Source: Deltaproteobacteria bacterium (GTDB taxonomy: Bacteria; Myxococcota_A; JAADFL01). From it: 45,850 nt of DNA. A model generated the notes under the pieces. That model saw only the letters and a program-made list of their open reading frames with translations, was not told where the DNA came from and ran no database searches. Location: positions 1-45,850 of the forward strand of contig JAADFL010000185.1 in assembly GCA_013152945.1 (NCBI GenBank). The letters are read 5' to 3'. This document shows, one piece after another, positions 32,859 through 40,508 of the stretch; the first letter of the stretch is position 1, and every line of letters begins with the position of its first letter. The position numbers and the translations under genes are program-made.

Positions 32859-33805
32859 GCAGGCCCTTTCCAGTACCCCGTGTCTTGATAGTCCACATCA
32901 CCGACAGGTGTAACCTCTCATGCAGGTTCTGCGATCTACCCAAGGGGCCAAGGGATTTTTCGTTCAAAAACCTTTCCTCCTTGTTGAAAGAGGGCAGCGA
33001 CCTCGGAATACCCAACCTGGTGCTCACAGGAGGAGAGCCGTTGCTCCACCCGGAGATTGAATCCATCCTGTCAATGTCATCATCCCTTGGCTTTGGTCTG
33101 AACATAACCACCAACGGCACGCCGCTTGTAGACCTTGCAGGCATGCTCGCCGGCTTCAAGGTTGCCTCCGTATCGGTGTCAATCGACGGTAAAGAAGAGA
33201 CCCACGACGACCTGAGAGGAGTCAAGGGAGCTTACAAACGCACCATGGCGGGAATAGAAGCCTTGAAAAGCAAGGCGCCGAAAACAAGACTGTCGATATA
33301 CATGGTGGTCACCGAAGTAAATGCGGCCGAGTTGAATGATGTGTACGATCTATCCGGGCGAATCGGGGCGGATTTCAATTTCTGGCCGGTGAACAACCAG
33401 CCCGGACTTTACATGAGATCCGACACGGCCAGACAGGCATACATATCATTCGTCCAAAGGCTGGCGCAGGAAAACCGGGAATTCGAAAAGAGGAAGGATT
33501 ACTATCTCACCGGCCTCGAGTACCACCGGGGAAAAAGGCTGCGTGTAAGGTGCATGGGCCTTTCCGACCAGGCCGGAATATCCGTAACCGGGGAGCTTCT
33601 GCCCTGCTGCGTGTGGGGAGAGAAAAGCCTGATCATAGGCAATGCAGTCGAACAAGGACTCCCGGCCCTGCTGTCTTGCTCAAAGGCCGAGGCCTTGAGA
33701 AAAAAGATATACAGCCGGGGTTGTGTCGGCCTGTGTTATAATCATTCCCTGTACGAGTTTTCGCAAAAGACAGGTGAACCGTTCCTGCTGGGGGTCGAGT
33801 ATTGA
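32855..33805 (+). CDS. Radical SAM/SPASM-type protein 3
   Basis: A 316-residue protein with CNLSCRFC at residues 19-26, LTGGEPLLHPEIE, ITTNGTPL and VSIDGKEETHDDLRG. It ends with a short auxiliary-type Cys region (RCMGLSDQ, LLPCCVWGE, GCVGLCYNHS). This arrangement is like peptide- or protein-modifying radical SAM enzymes with SPASM or twitch domains. It overlaps both neighbours by 4 bases. Confidence 0.87.
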   Translation: MSRPFPVPRVLIVHITDRCNLSCRFCDLPKGPRDFSFKNLSSLLKEGSDLGIPNLVLTGGEPLLHPEIESILSMSSSLGFGLNITTNGTPLVDLAGMLAGFKVASVSVSIDGKEETHDDLRGVKGAYKRTMAGIEALKSKAPKTRLSIYMVVTEVNAAELNDVYDLSGRIGADFNFWPVNNQPGLYMRSDTARQAYISFVQRLAQENREFEKRKDYYLTGLEYHRGKRLRVRCMGLSDQAGISVTGELLPCCVWGEKSLIIGNAVEQGLPALLSCSKAEALRKKIYSRGCVGLCYNHSLYEFSQKTGEPFLLGVEY

Positions 33806-34806
33806 TCCACGGATTAATCGAAAGAACGGCGGATCTGGTTTTGCAGAAACCCCGCACGGTTCATATCAGCCCTACTTACAGGTGTACCTTGAAGTGCATG
33901 CAGTGTGATTTATGGAGGCTTCCAAACGACGGTGAGCTTTCATCCTCCCGGTGGATCGGGGTAATCAAGGCATTCAAGGAATACCTGGGACCGTTTGCAC
34001 TCAAGATTTCCGGAGGCGAACCCTTCCTGGTACCGGGTATGATGGAGTTGGTGGAGCGTGCAAAAGCAATGGATCTGTACGTGGGCATTTCCACCAACGG
34101 CACATTGTTGAACGATGAAACGGCAAGGAGGATTGTACGCGCCGGGGTCGACGAGGTCCATGTATCGATTGATTCGATGAACCCGAAAATCCATGACCAC
34201 ATGCGGGGAGCCCCCTTGGCCTTCAAGAGAGCCATGCAAGCAATCGAAAGGCTTGCAAGTCTGAATGGTGAGACAAAGATATGCCTGGCCACGGTAATTA
34301 CATCCTTGAACCTCGAAGGACTCATGGACCTCGTGATCTGGGCTGCGAACAACCCCGGCCTGTACACCATAACTTTGCAGGCATTGTTCCAAAACTTCGG
34401 CGCACCTTACGACCCGGCCTGGTGGAAGAGAAGCGAACTGTGGCCGAGGGACAGGGACCTCGTAACTTCAGTTTTCGATCGCCTCATGGATTACAAGTCA
34501 TCACACTGGGAACTGGCCAACCCGATGAACCAGTTGGCTGCGATGAAAGATTACTTCCTTCACCCTGACCGGACCCCGACAGCCGTATGCCATGCAGGCA
34601 AGACGGACATCGCCGTCGATCCCTTTGGCGGGCTGCGGCTTTGTTTCAGCCTGCCTCCGATCGGCAACCTGTTGAGAAGCAGCCCGGGCCGCCTGTTGCA
34701 TTCCAAAGAGGCTGCAAAGCGAAGGAAGCAAATCGCCTCGTGCAAACGAAGCTGCAACTTGTTGAACTGCAATTACGAGGACGTTCGAAGGGACTCGTCG
34801 CCATGA
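33802..34806 (+). CDS. Radical SAM/SPASM-type protein 4
   Basis: A 334-residue protein from TTG 33802, overlapping the previous stop (TTGA). CTLKCMQC is at residues 28-35, after a ~25-residue N-terminal extension. SGGEPFLVPGMME and STNGTLLNDE follow. The C-terminus has VCHAGKTDIAVDPFGGLRLC and CKRSCNLLNCNY, paralleling protein 2. The shared WWKRSELWPRDRDL segment further ties the two. Substrate is unknown. Confidence 0.86.
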   Translation: MIHGLIERTADLVLQKPRTVHISPTYRCTLKCMQCDLWRLPNDGELSSSRWIGVIKAFKEYLGPFALKISGGEPFLVPGMMELVERAKAMDLYVGISTNGTLLNDETARRIVRAGVDEVHVSIDSMNPKIHDHMRGAPLAFKRAMQAIERLASLNGETKICLATVITSLNLEGLMDLVIWAANNPGLYTITLQALFQNFGAPYDPAWWKRSELWPRDRDLVTSVFDRLMDYKSSHWELANPMNQLAAMKDYFLHPDRTPTAVCHAGKTDIAVDPFGGLRLCFSLPPIGNLLRSSPGRLLHSKEAAKRRKQIASCKRSCNLLNCNYEDVRRDSSP

Positions 34807-35918
34807 ACCGGGCCCTTGAAAAAGATCTTGTCGACCTTGGATTCCATCTTTCGAGGAGAACAGGGATTCCGCTGGTCAGGCCGGACTGGGTGTCAATCAA
34901 CGTCACATTGCGTTGTAACCTGAAATGTGAAATGTGCGTCACTTGCTACGATGCTCCGGACGAGCTTGGTACAGGTGAATTGGTCCGTATCATCGACCAG
35001 GTGGCGGACTGGGGAGTACCCATCGTCAACTTGCTCGGCGGCGAACCAACAATCAGAAAAGATATTGCGCCTGTCCTGAAAAGGGCGCAGCAGAGGGGCT
35101 TGCTTACAACCCTCACCACGAATGGAACTCTCTGGGATACTGAAATGCTGGAACTGGTAGCCGGCCTGAACATGGTTCACGTCAACTTTTCCATAGACGG
35201 GCTGGAACAGACCCATGACTCCATACGTGGAAAGGGGACATTTAAAAAAGTAACATCTACTCTTTCAGCCTTGAGACAGGCTGAAGACAAATATACAAAA
35301 AATCCCGGATTTTACAGAAAGGCCATCAATGTCAATTCACTCGTAACCAGCGCCAACCTGGAGGAGCTGGTCGATCTTGCAAGACTTGCGAAAGCACTTG
35401 GGGCCGACAAAATACAGTTCTTGAATCTTTTCGATCATGGCCCGGCGGCAAGAAAGAGCAGGCTCTGGATAAAAGAAAAGGACTTGCCCGGGCTGGACAG
35501 GGCAATAGACAGGCTCATCGAGTATTTCAAACAAGACAAGCAGGGGTTCGGACCGGTCAACAGTCTTGAAGATCTGGCCATGATCAAACAATACTATCGC
35601 GGCACGATGAAACCGGAAGATGCTCCGTGTTACAACGGGTACAAAGAGCTGTACATCAATGTAAACGGTGATGGCCTCATGTGTGACGGAAAATTGAACT
35701 TCCTCAACGGCTCCTTTGGCAATGCCAGACGGCAGCCCATCAAGGAAATGTGGACCAGCTCGGCGGCCCGCACCATGAGAAAGAGAGTAGCTGCCTGTGA
35801 AAAACCGTGCCTCCAGGATTGCTACTTAAGGCGTGAATCCGATGATCCGGTAGGTATAATCACCTCGATGGCCGGACATGTTATGCAGGGCCTGGGTATT
35901 TTGGGAGGTTCGAAGTGA
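34803..35918 (+). CDS. Radical SAM/SPASM-type protein 5
   Basis: A 371-residue protein from ATG 34803 (ATGA overlap; a longer upstream frame is an artefact of the overlap). CNLKCEMCVTC begins at residue 38, giving the three cluster cysteines plus an extra Cys at 48. LGGEPTIRKDIA and TTNGTLWDTEM follow. The C-terminus has CYNGYKELYINVNGDGLMC and CEKPCLQDC, a SPASM-like set, then a hydrophobic tail GIITSMAGHVMQGLGILGG that could touch a membrane or partner. Confidence 0.87.
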   Translation: MNRALEKDLVDLGFHLSRRTGIPLVRPDWVSINVTLRCNLKCEMCVTCYDAPDELGTGELVRIIDQVADWGVPIVNLLGGEPTIRKDIAPVLKRAQQRGLLTTLTTNGTLWDTEMLELVAGLNMVHVNFSIDGLEQTHDSIRGKGTFKKVTSTLSALRQAEDKYTKNPGFYRKAINVNSLVTSANLEELVDLARLAKALGADKIQFLNLFDHGPAARKSRLWIKEKDLPGLDRAIDRLIEYFKQDKQGFGPVNSLEDLAMIKQYYRGTMKPEDAPCYNGYKELYINVNGDGLMCDGKLNFLNGSFGNARRQPIKEMWTSSAARTMRKRVAACEKPCLQDCYLRRESDDPVGIITSMAGHVMQGLGILGGSK

Positions 35919-36700
35919 ACCCGATTAAACCGGTACTGCAAATCGAGCCCACGGATTTTTGTAACCTTGCATGTGCCATGTGCTCCCCCCAAAAGAGCGG
36001 CAAGCCGCATGGAAACGTGAAACCAGGCTTCATGGCATTCGATTTGTACAAGAAAATAATACATGGGATAGCAAAGAGAGGGCCTGACCTGGACCACATG
36101 ATACTGCAATGGCTGGGAGAACCGACCCTGCATCCGCAATGGCTCGACATGTTGGAAACAGCAATAAGGGAGGCAGGTCACAGGTTCGGTTATTTCAGGG
36201 TGGATACGAATGCGGTTCTCCTCGACCATGATGCATCCATTCGGCTCTGCCGTATTGCAAGAGACAACCCGGGCAGGCCCATAGTACTCATCTTTTCCCT
36301 GGATGCCGCAACCAGGGATACATACATTAAATTAAAGGGCAAGGACCGCTTCGAACAGGTTGTCTCGAATATCGAGGACTTTTTAAGGCTTCGAAAAGAA
36401 AAGGTAAATCCCGCCGAGTCACCACTGAATGTCCAGTTCCAACTTGTGCTTCAACAAGGCAACGCACACGAGGTAAGAGCATTCATCGACAAATGGGATG
36501 GTTTCCTGTTCGACCTGGGCTCCAGTGACACGTATGATACTATAATGATAAAACGGCTCGCCGTGGGAACCGGCGGCCAAGGCCAAAGACAGGCTGATTT
36601 GCTTTACGAGAAAACAATCAGCCGCCTCGGCCTGAGACCCGGGAAGCTTGGTGCCTGCCGGCTCGAACTTTGGCTCGACAGGCCATGGGAGGAGGAATGA
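35915..36700 (+). CDS. Radical SAM protein 6 (core only, SPASM encoded separately)
   Basis: A 261-residue protein from GTG 35915. CNLACAMC is at residues 16-23. QWLGEPTLHPQW shows the same LGEP variant as proteins 1 and 7, and FSLDAATRDTYIKLKGKDRF is close to the matching part of protein 7. It ends WLDRPWEEE just where the SPASM domain would begin. The Glu codons at its end form the ribosome site of the next gene. It is the second case in this operon of a radical SAM core separated from its SPASM domain. Confidence 0.87.
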   Translation: MNPIKPVLQIEPTDFCNLACAMCSPQKSGKPHGNVKPGFMAFDLYKKIIHGIAKRGPDLDHMILQWLGEPTLHPQWLDMLETAIREAGHRFGYFRVDTNAVLLDHDASIRLCRIARDNPGRPIVLIFSLDAATRDTYIKLKGKDRFEQVVSNIEDFLRLRKEKVNPAESPLNVQFQLVLQQGNAHEVRAFIDKWDGFLFDLGSSDTYDTIMIKRLAVGTGGQGQRQADLLYEKTISRLGLRPGKLGACRLELWLDRPWEEE

Positions 36701-37041
36701 AAAGAGGAAGCACCAATCACAGGAGTCCTTGTCCCGGCCTGTGGCTTACCCCTGTAATCAGGCATGACGGTGAGCTTCACGTGTGCTGCGCTGATGTGGA
36801 AGGTGAAATAAAAGTAGGCAATCTCAAGGACGCGGATTTTGACGAGCTTTGGTTTGGAAGCAGGATGAATGAATACAGGGCATGGCACTTAAGGGGTGAA
36901 TTCCACAAGATGCCCAAATGTGAAACCTGCGGCGGCATCAATTTCTACAAGCTCGACAAGGAGCAGATAAAAAACTGGTGCATGGAAAACAATGAAATGG
37001 ATGCCTTGGAGGCATTCCAGGAAAGAACGGGCGGCGATTGA
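36697..37041 (+). CDS. Stand-alone SPASM-domain protein 2
   Basis: A 114-residue protein from ATG 36697, overlapping the previous stop (ATGA) and directly preceded by GGAGGA. Cys12 (PCPGLWLTPVIRHDGE), Cys30-Cys31 (VCCADV) and Cys75/Cys78 (CETC) give the same five-Cys pattern as SPASM protein 1, and the two are clearly paralogous. It should supply the auxiliary Fe-S cluster for radical SAM protein 6. Confidence 0.8.
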   Translation: MKRGSTNHRSPCPGLWLTPVIRHDGELHVCCADVEGEIKVGNLKDADFDELWFGSRMNEYRAWHLRGEFHKMPKCETCGGINFYKLDKEQIKNWCMENNEMDALEAFQERTGGD

Positions 37042-38129
37042 CCACGGCCTCCCATAAATTCGTTCCATGGTTCGACGGCTCATACTTGGTGCTGGAACTC
37101 ACCAACCGTTGTCCTGCAGCGTGTACACATTGCATACAAAAATACAGGAACACACACGAGCATTTCTCCATATCCAGCGACATGGATCCAAAGGTCATAG
37201 AAAAACTCGCCGAGTCCGCCTGGTCGGAGGGGTTGTATTTCGATACCTTGATTTTGTTCTGGCTTGGTGAACCTCTGATGCATCCTCGTTTCAATGATAT
37301 CTACACCAGGCTGCTTGATTACAATGCAAAAAAGCCATGGTTCAACAAGGTGGAAGTTCACACCAACGCCCTGCCCCTCGGCCCGGCGCAAAGAAGAGCG
37401 GCTGTCATCAACCAGGATGTCCCGGCAAAATGGCATATATCCCTGGATGCCGTAACAAGAGATACATACAGGGCGATCAAGGGTGTGGACAGGCTCGAAG
37501 AGGCCGAAGCCAACACGATCAAGTTACTCGAAACAAGGGGAAAGGAAAAATGGCCGGCAATCGTGTTTCAAATGGTGGTCCAGGATGAAAATGCCGGTGA
37601 GGCTTTGAAATTCGCCCACAGGTGGAAATCCATAGACGAGAAAAAGGGCAGGTCCTGCAGCACCAGGGGGTACACGGTTCCGCCGGATGGAAATGACTAC
37701 GTGTTCTTGAGACAACTCGACGCACTGGAACCGGAAGACCAGGCCGGGGCCGATGAACTGTACTTCAAGGTATGTGCTGAACAGGGAATACCCGGGCCTG
37801 AAAGGACCATTAAAAAAATACAGGGGAGCAGGGTGTGCTCCGGACCATGGAAGAGCCCGACCATCGGGGCTGATGGAAGAATGACCGTGTGCACGAGGGA
37901 CTCTTCATTCGAGCTGGAAGTAGGTAAATTCGAAAAGAGTTCAAACCTTGCAGCCGCATGGTGGTTTGGTGAAAAAATCGAAACCCTGCGCAAGGCCCAT
38001 CTCGACGGCAGGAAAGAACTTCCTTCCTTGTGCAGGGCTTGTCCCATTCCGAGATCATCCAACTACACGTCCATATCGGGAAGCGAGATTGCATGGTACA
38101 GGGCATGGAAAACAACTTTGGGGAAATAA
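37038..38129 (+). CDS. Radical SAM/SPASM protein 7 (fused form)
   Basis: A 363-residue protein from TTG 37038 (TTGA overlap). CPAACTHC is at residues 25-32, FWLGEPLMHPRF is the SAM motif, and SLDAVTRDTYRAIKG follows. In contrast to proteins 1 and 6, the SPASM-type part is in the same chain. SRVCSGPWKSPTIGADGRMTV and LCRACPIP align by eye with the stand-alone SPASM proteins, so this is the intact version of the same architecture. Confidence 0.88.
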   Translation: MTTASHKFVPWFDGSYLVLELTNRCPAACTHCIQKYRNTHEHFSISSDMDPKVIEKLAESAWSEGLYFDTLILFWLGEPLMHPRFNDIYTRLLDYNAKKPWFNKVEVHTNALPLGPAQRRAAVINQDVPAKWHISLDAVTRDTYRAIKGVDRLEEAEANTIKLLETRGKEKWPAIVFQMVVQDENAGEALKFAHRWKSIDEKKGRSCSTRGYTVPPDGNDYVFLRQLDALEPEDQAGADELYFKVCAEQGIPGPERTIKKIQGSRVCSGPWKSPTIGADGRMTVCTRDSSFELEVGKFEKSSNLAAAWWFGEKIETLRKAHLDGRKELPSLCRACPIPRSSNYTSISGSEIAWYRAWKTTLGK

Positions 38130-38833
38130 TGCCGCAGGCCTTATTCCTGGACCTTGACGGTCTGCTGATAGACAGCGAGGCTCTCTGGGACGAAGCGGAT
38201 CGACTGTTCCTGTTCAAATACAAGGTGCAGGACAGGAAGGAAATCGCCGGGCTGAAAAAATTCGTCATGGGGCGTTCGCCCGAAACCGTCATGTCTTTCT
38301 ACAAGGAGAGATTCGCCCTTGAAAAAGATCCTGCCGATCTTGTGCGTGAGCGTGAAGACATGGTGGCTCACCTCTTCGAGACAAGGCTTATACCCATGCC
38401 CGGGGCACTGGATTTCCTGAAAAGGGAAAAGGCTGAAAAAAGGATTCTTTGCCTGGTGACGGGATCCACTGAAAGGCTCGCGCTTTTGGCAATTGACAAG
38501 TGTTCCTTTAAAAAATACCTGGACATGATCGTGACATCCTGTGACATCAAGGCGGGAAAACCCGAACCGGAAATATACGAGAAGGCGCTCGAGAAAACCG
38601 GGGTCAAAGCCCACCGGGGTTTGGCGCTGGAAGACTCGCCGAACGGCGTCAGGGCTGCAAAGGCTGCAGGAATCGCCTGTATGGGAGTGGCGGATAAGAG
38701 GTTTGTCGAACCAGGAATGCTCGTTGCTGCCGGAGCGGATTTCGTGGTGACCGGTCTAGACCAGGTAAGTAATGAACGCATGAACAAAGTCATGCGACAA
38801 GCCATGCACGAAATACAAAAACAGGCAAGGTAA
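38129..38833 (+). CDS. HAD-superfamily hydrolase (phosphatase or phosphoglucomutase-like)
   Basis: A 234-residue protein from ATG 38129, which shares one base with the previous stop (TAATG) behind GGGGA. Motif I is FLDLDGLLIDSE with the nucleophile Asp, motif II is CLVTGST, the motif III lysine is in KAGKPEPEIYEKA, and motif IV is LALEDSPNGVRAAKAAG. This is subfamily IA, which includes phosphoglycolate phosphatase and beta-phosphoglucomutase. As the last gene of the radical SAM operon it may remove a phosphate from the pathway's substrate or product, though this is inference. Confidence 0.9.
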   Translation: MPQALFLDLDGLLIDSEALWDEADRLFLFKYKVQDRKEIAGLKKFVMGRSPETVMSFYKERFALEKDPADLVREREDMVAHLFETRLIPMPGALDFLKREKAEKRILCLVTGSTERLALLAIDKCSFKKYLDMIVTSCDIKAGKPEPEIYEKALEKTGVKAHRGLALEDSPNGVRAAKAAGIACMGVADKRFVEPGMLVAAGADFVVTGLDQVSNERMNKVMRQAMHEIQKQAR

Positions 38834-38853
38834 CATCTCACCTCCCCCGTGGT

Positions 38854-38871
38854 GTTTCAGGCCGCTGAAAC
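38854..38871 (+). terminator. Hairpin after the radical SAM operon, without U-tract
   Basis: GTTTCAG (38854-38860), loop GCCG, CTGAAAC (38865-38871) form a perfect 7-bp stem 20 bases after the HAD stop. No T-run follows, so it may be an mRNA end or a protein site rather than an intrinsic terminator. Confidence 0.35.
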
Positions 38872-38984
38872 AGACTAAAGGGTCATGCTCAAGCACAGAA
38901 AATAAGGATAATAGTCTCGAAAAAATATCATGATTTCAAATGATTAAAAACTTGTTTCAAACAATTTCCTCCCTCGGGCATAAA

Positions 38985-39000
38985 TGGCACGATTTCTGCT
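38985..39000 (+). promoter_or_regulatory. Sigma-54-type promoter upstream of the PilZ gene
   Basis: TGGCACG (38985-38991), four bases, then CTGCT (38996-39000). This matches the -24/-12 consensus TGGCACG-N4-TTGCW with one mismatch, and the GG and GC lie 12 bases apart as required. It would start ~55 bases before the PilZ ATG. An activator site was not identified. Confidence 0.55.
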
Positions 39001-39053
39001 GAAAACTCATCATCGTGAAATGATAAGTCGAATTTGCAAGGGAGGACAGAGCC

Positions 39054-39461
39054 ATGATCGCGCAAGAGCCGACTCAAGATGCAAAAAAAATGGAAAGCGG
39101 GCCTGGAAAAGATAATCGCAGGCAGTACCCAAGGAAGCCGCTCAAGGTTGAAATCAACATGGAAAGCGAATCCAATTTCTTTAAGGGATTTTCGGAAAAC
39201 ATCAGCGAGGGCGGCCTGTTCGTGGTAACACACGACATAAGGCCTATCGGCTCGGAAGTCGACCTCGAATTTTCCCTGCCCGGCAATAAGAAAAAGCCTG
39301 TTTATGTACGTGCCCAGGTTCGCTGGTTAAGGGAATATGATACATTCAAACCTGAAGTGGATCCCGGCATGGGTTTGAAATTCCTGGACTTGGATCCGGG
39401 AGCCCGGGAGGATATCGAACGATTTACAGCCAAGAGAGAGCCCCTCTTCTACGACGACTGA
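39054..39461 (+). CDS. PilZ-domain protein (TIGR02266-like)
   Basis: A 135-residue cytoplasmic protein with the two c-di-GMP-binding elements of PilZ: RRQYPR near residue 22 and NISEGGLFV near residue 50. The remaining strands (VDLEFSLPG, VYVRAQVRWLRE, GMGLKFLDLDP) match the PilZ barrel as found in the myxobacterial TIGR02266 group. It probably acts as a c-di-GMP receptor, perhaps for motility or exopolysaccharide. ATG follows AGGGAGGA by 7 bases. A sigma-54-like promoter precedes it. Confidence 0.88.
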   Translation: MIAQEPTQDAKKMESGPGKDNRRQYPRKPLKVEINMESESNFFKGFSENISEGGLFVVTHDIRPIGSEVDLEFSLPGNKKKPVYVRAQVRWLREYDTFKPEVDPGMGLKFLDLDPGAREDIERFTAKREPLFYDD

Positions 39462-39538
39462 ACCTCATGTATGGGCCCATCAAGGGATTCGCCGAAAAAG
39501 TTTTTCCCATCGTGAACAGGATAAGCCTCAAAGCCAGT

Positions 39539-40153
39539 CTAATCGATTACCTTCCGGTTCGACAAGGCCCTTGTCAAAGTTATAGGATCAGTATATTCCA
39601 GTTCGCCCCCTGCCGGCATACCGGTTCCAATCCTTGTAATTTTCAACCCCAAGCCCTTGAGTTCTTCCATGAGATAGGAAGCAGTCACATCCCCTTCAGT
39701 GTCTGCGTTGGTGGCTATTATTATTTCCTCGATGCCTCCCTTCTTCACCCTGTCGACCAACTCTTTTATCTTGAGATCGGCCGGACTTACAGCGTTCAAC
39801 GGTGAGAGAGCCCCATGAAGCACATGGTACATCCCGTTGTACTCGTTGGTTTTTTCTATTGCGCGCAAATCTGTGGGCTGTTCCACCACGCACACGGTTT
39901 TTTTGTTCCTCCTTGGATCACTGCATATGGGGCAAAGTTCTTCTTCGGTGTAATCACAACAAAGAGAACAAAGCCTGGTCCTGGTCCTGGCACGTTCGAG
40001 GGCCTGGCTGAATGCCCTTACGTAATCATCGGGAGCCCGCAATATGAACAACGACAGTCTCTGGGCACTCTTCGGTCCTATTGACGGCAGCCTTTTGAAG
40101 ACCCTTGTCAGGAGTTCCAGGGGATCACATTCTTTTTCGTCCACGCCTGTCAC
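39539..40153 (-). CDS. recR: Recombination protein RecR
   Basis: A 204-residue protein from GTG 40153. The N-terminal helix-hairpin-helix is RLPSIGPKSAQRLSLF, then a Cys4 zinc finger (CSLCCDYTEEELCPIC), then the TOPRIM region (VCVVEQPTDLRAIEKT, and ATNADTEGDVTASYL). It loads RecA with RecF and RecO at gaps. It directly follows ybaB, with one base between the ybaB stop and the recR start codon. Confidence 0.96.
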   Translation of the reverse strand: MTGVDEKECDPLELLTRVFKRLPSIGPKSAQRLSLFILRAPDDYVRAFSQALERARTRTRLCSLCCDYTEEELCPICSDPRRNKKTVCVVEQPTDLRAIEKTNEYNGMYHVLHGALSPLNAVSPADLKIKELVDRVKKGGIEEIIIATNADTEGDVTASYLMEELKGLGLKITRIGTGMPAGGELEYTDPITLTRALSNRKVID

Positions 40154-40154
40154 G

Positions 40155-40508
40155 TTACACCGTGAAACCCGGTATCTGGATGTTCAAGCCCGCGGTCAGT
40201 CCCATGGTTCTTTGTTGAGCCTCTTTTCTCGCGGCAACCAGGGCCTGGTTCACGGCGGCCACCACTAAATCCTGCAACAATGACAGGTCACCGGGGTCGA
40301 CCGCGTCCTTTTCAATGACTATATCCAGGATTTCGCCCTTTGCATTCGCCTTTACCTTTACCATGCCTCCGCCGGACGAACCTTCGACCATGACCGAAGA
40401 CAATTCTTCCTGGACTTGGTTGAACTTGGTGGCCATGCCCTTGGCCATGTCCACGAGCTTTCCGATATCCATAGCCGGAGGCCCCTTGCCCTGGTTATCA
40501 TCATCCAT
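40155..40508 (-). CDS. ybaB: YbaB/EbfC nucleoid-associated protein
   Basis: A 117-residue DNA-binding protein. The central GMVKVKANAKGEILDIVI and the C-terminal VVAAVNQALVAARKEAQQRTMG are typical. The ATG shares one base with the dnaX stop (TGATG), behind GAGGAGGA. The dnaX-ybaB-recR order is conserved across bacteria. Confidence 0.95.
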   Translation of the reverse strand: MDDDNQGKGPPAMDIGKLVDMAKGMATKFNQVQEELSSVMVEGSSGGGMVKVKANAKGEILDIVIEKDAVDPGDLSLLQDLVVAAVNQALVAARKEAQQRTMGLTAGLNIQIPGFTV

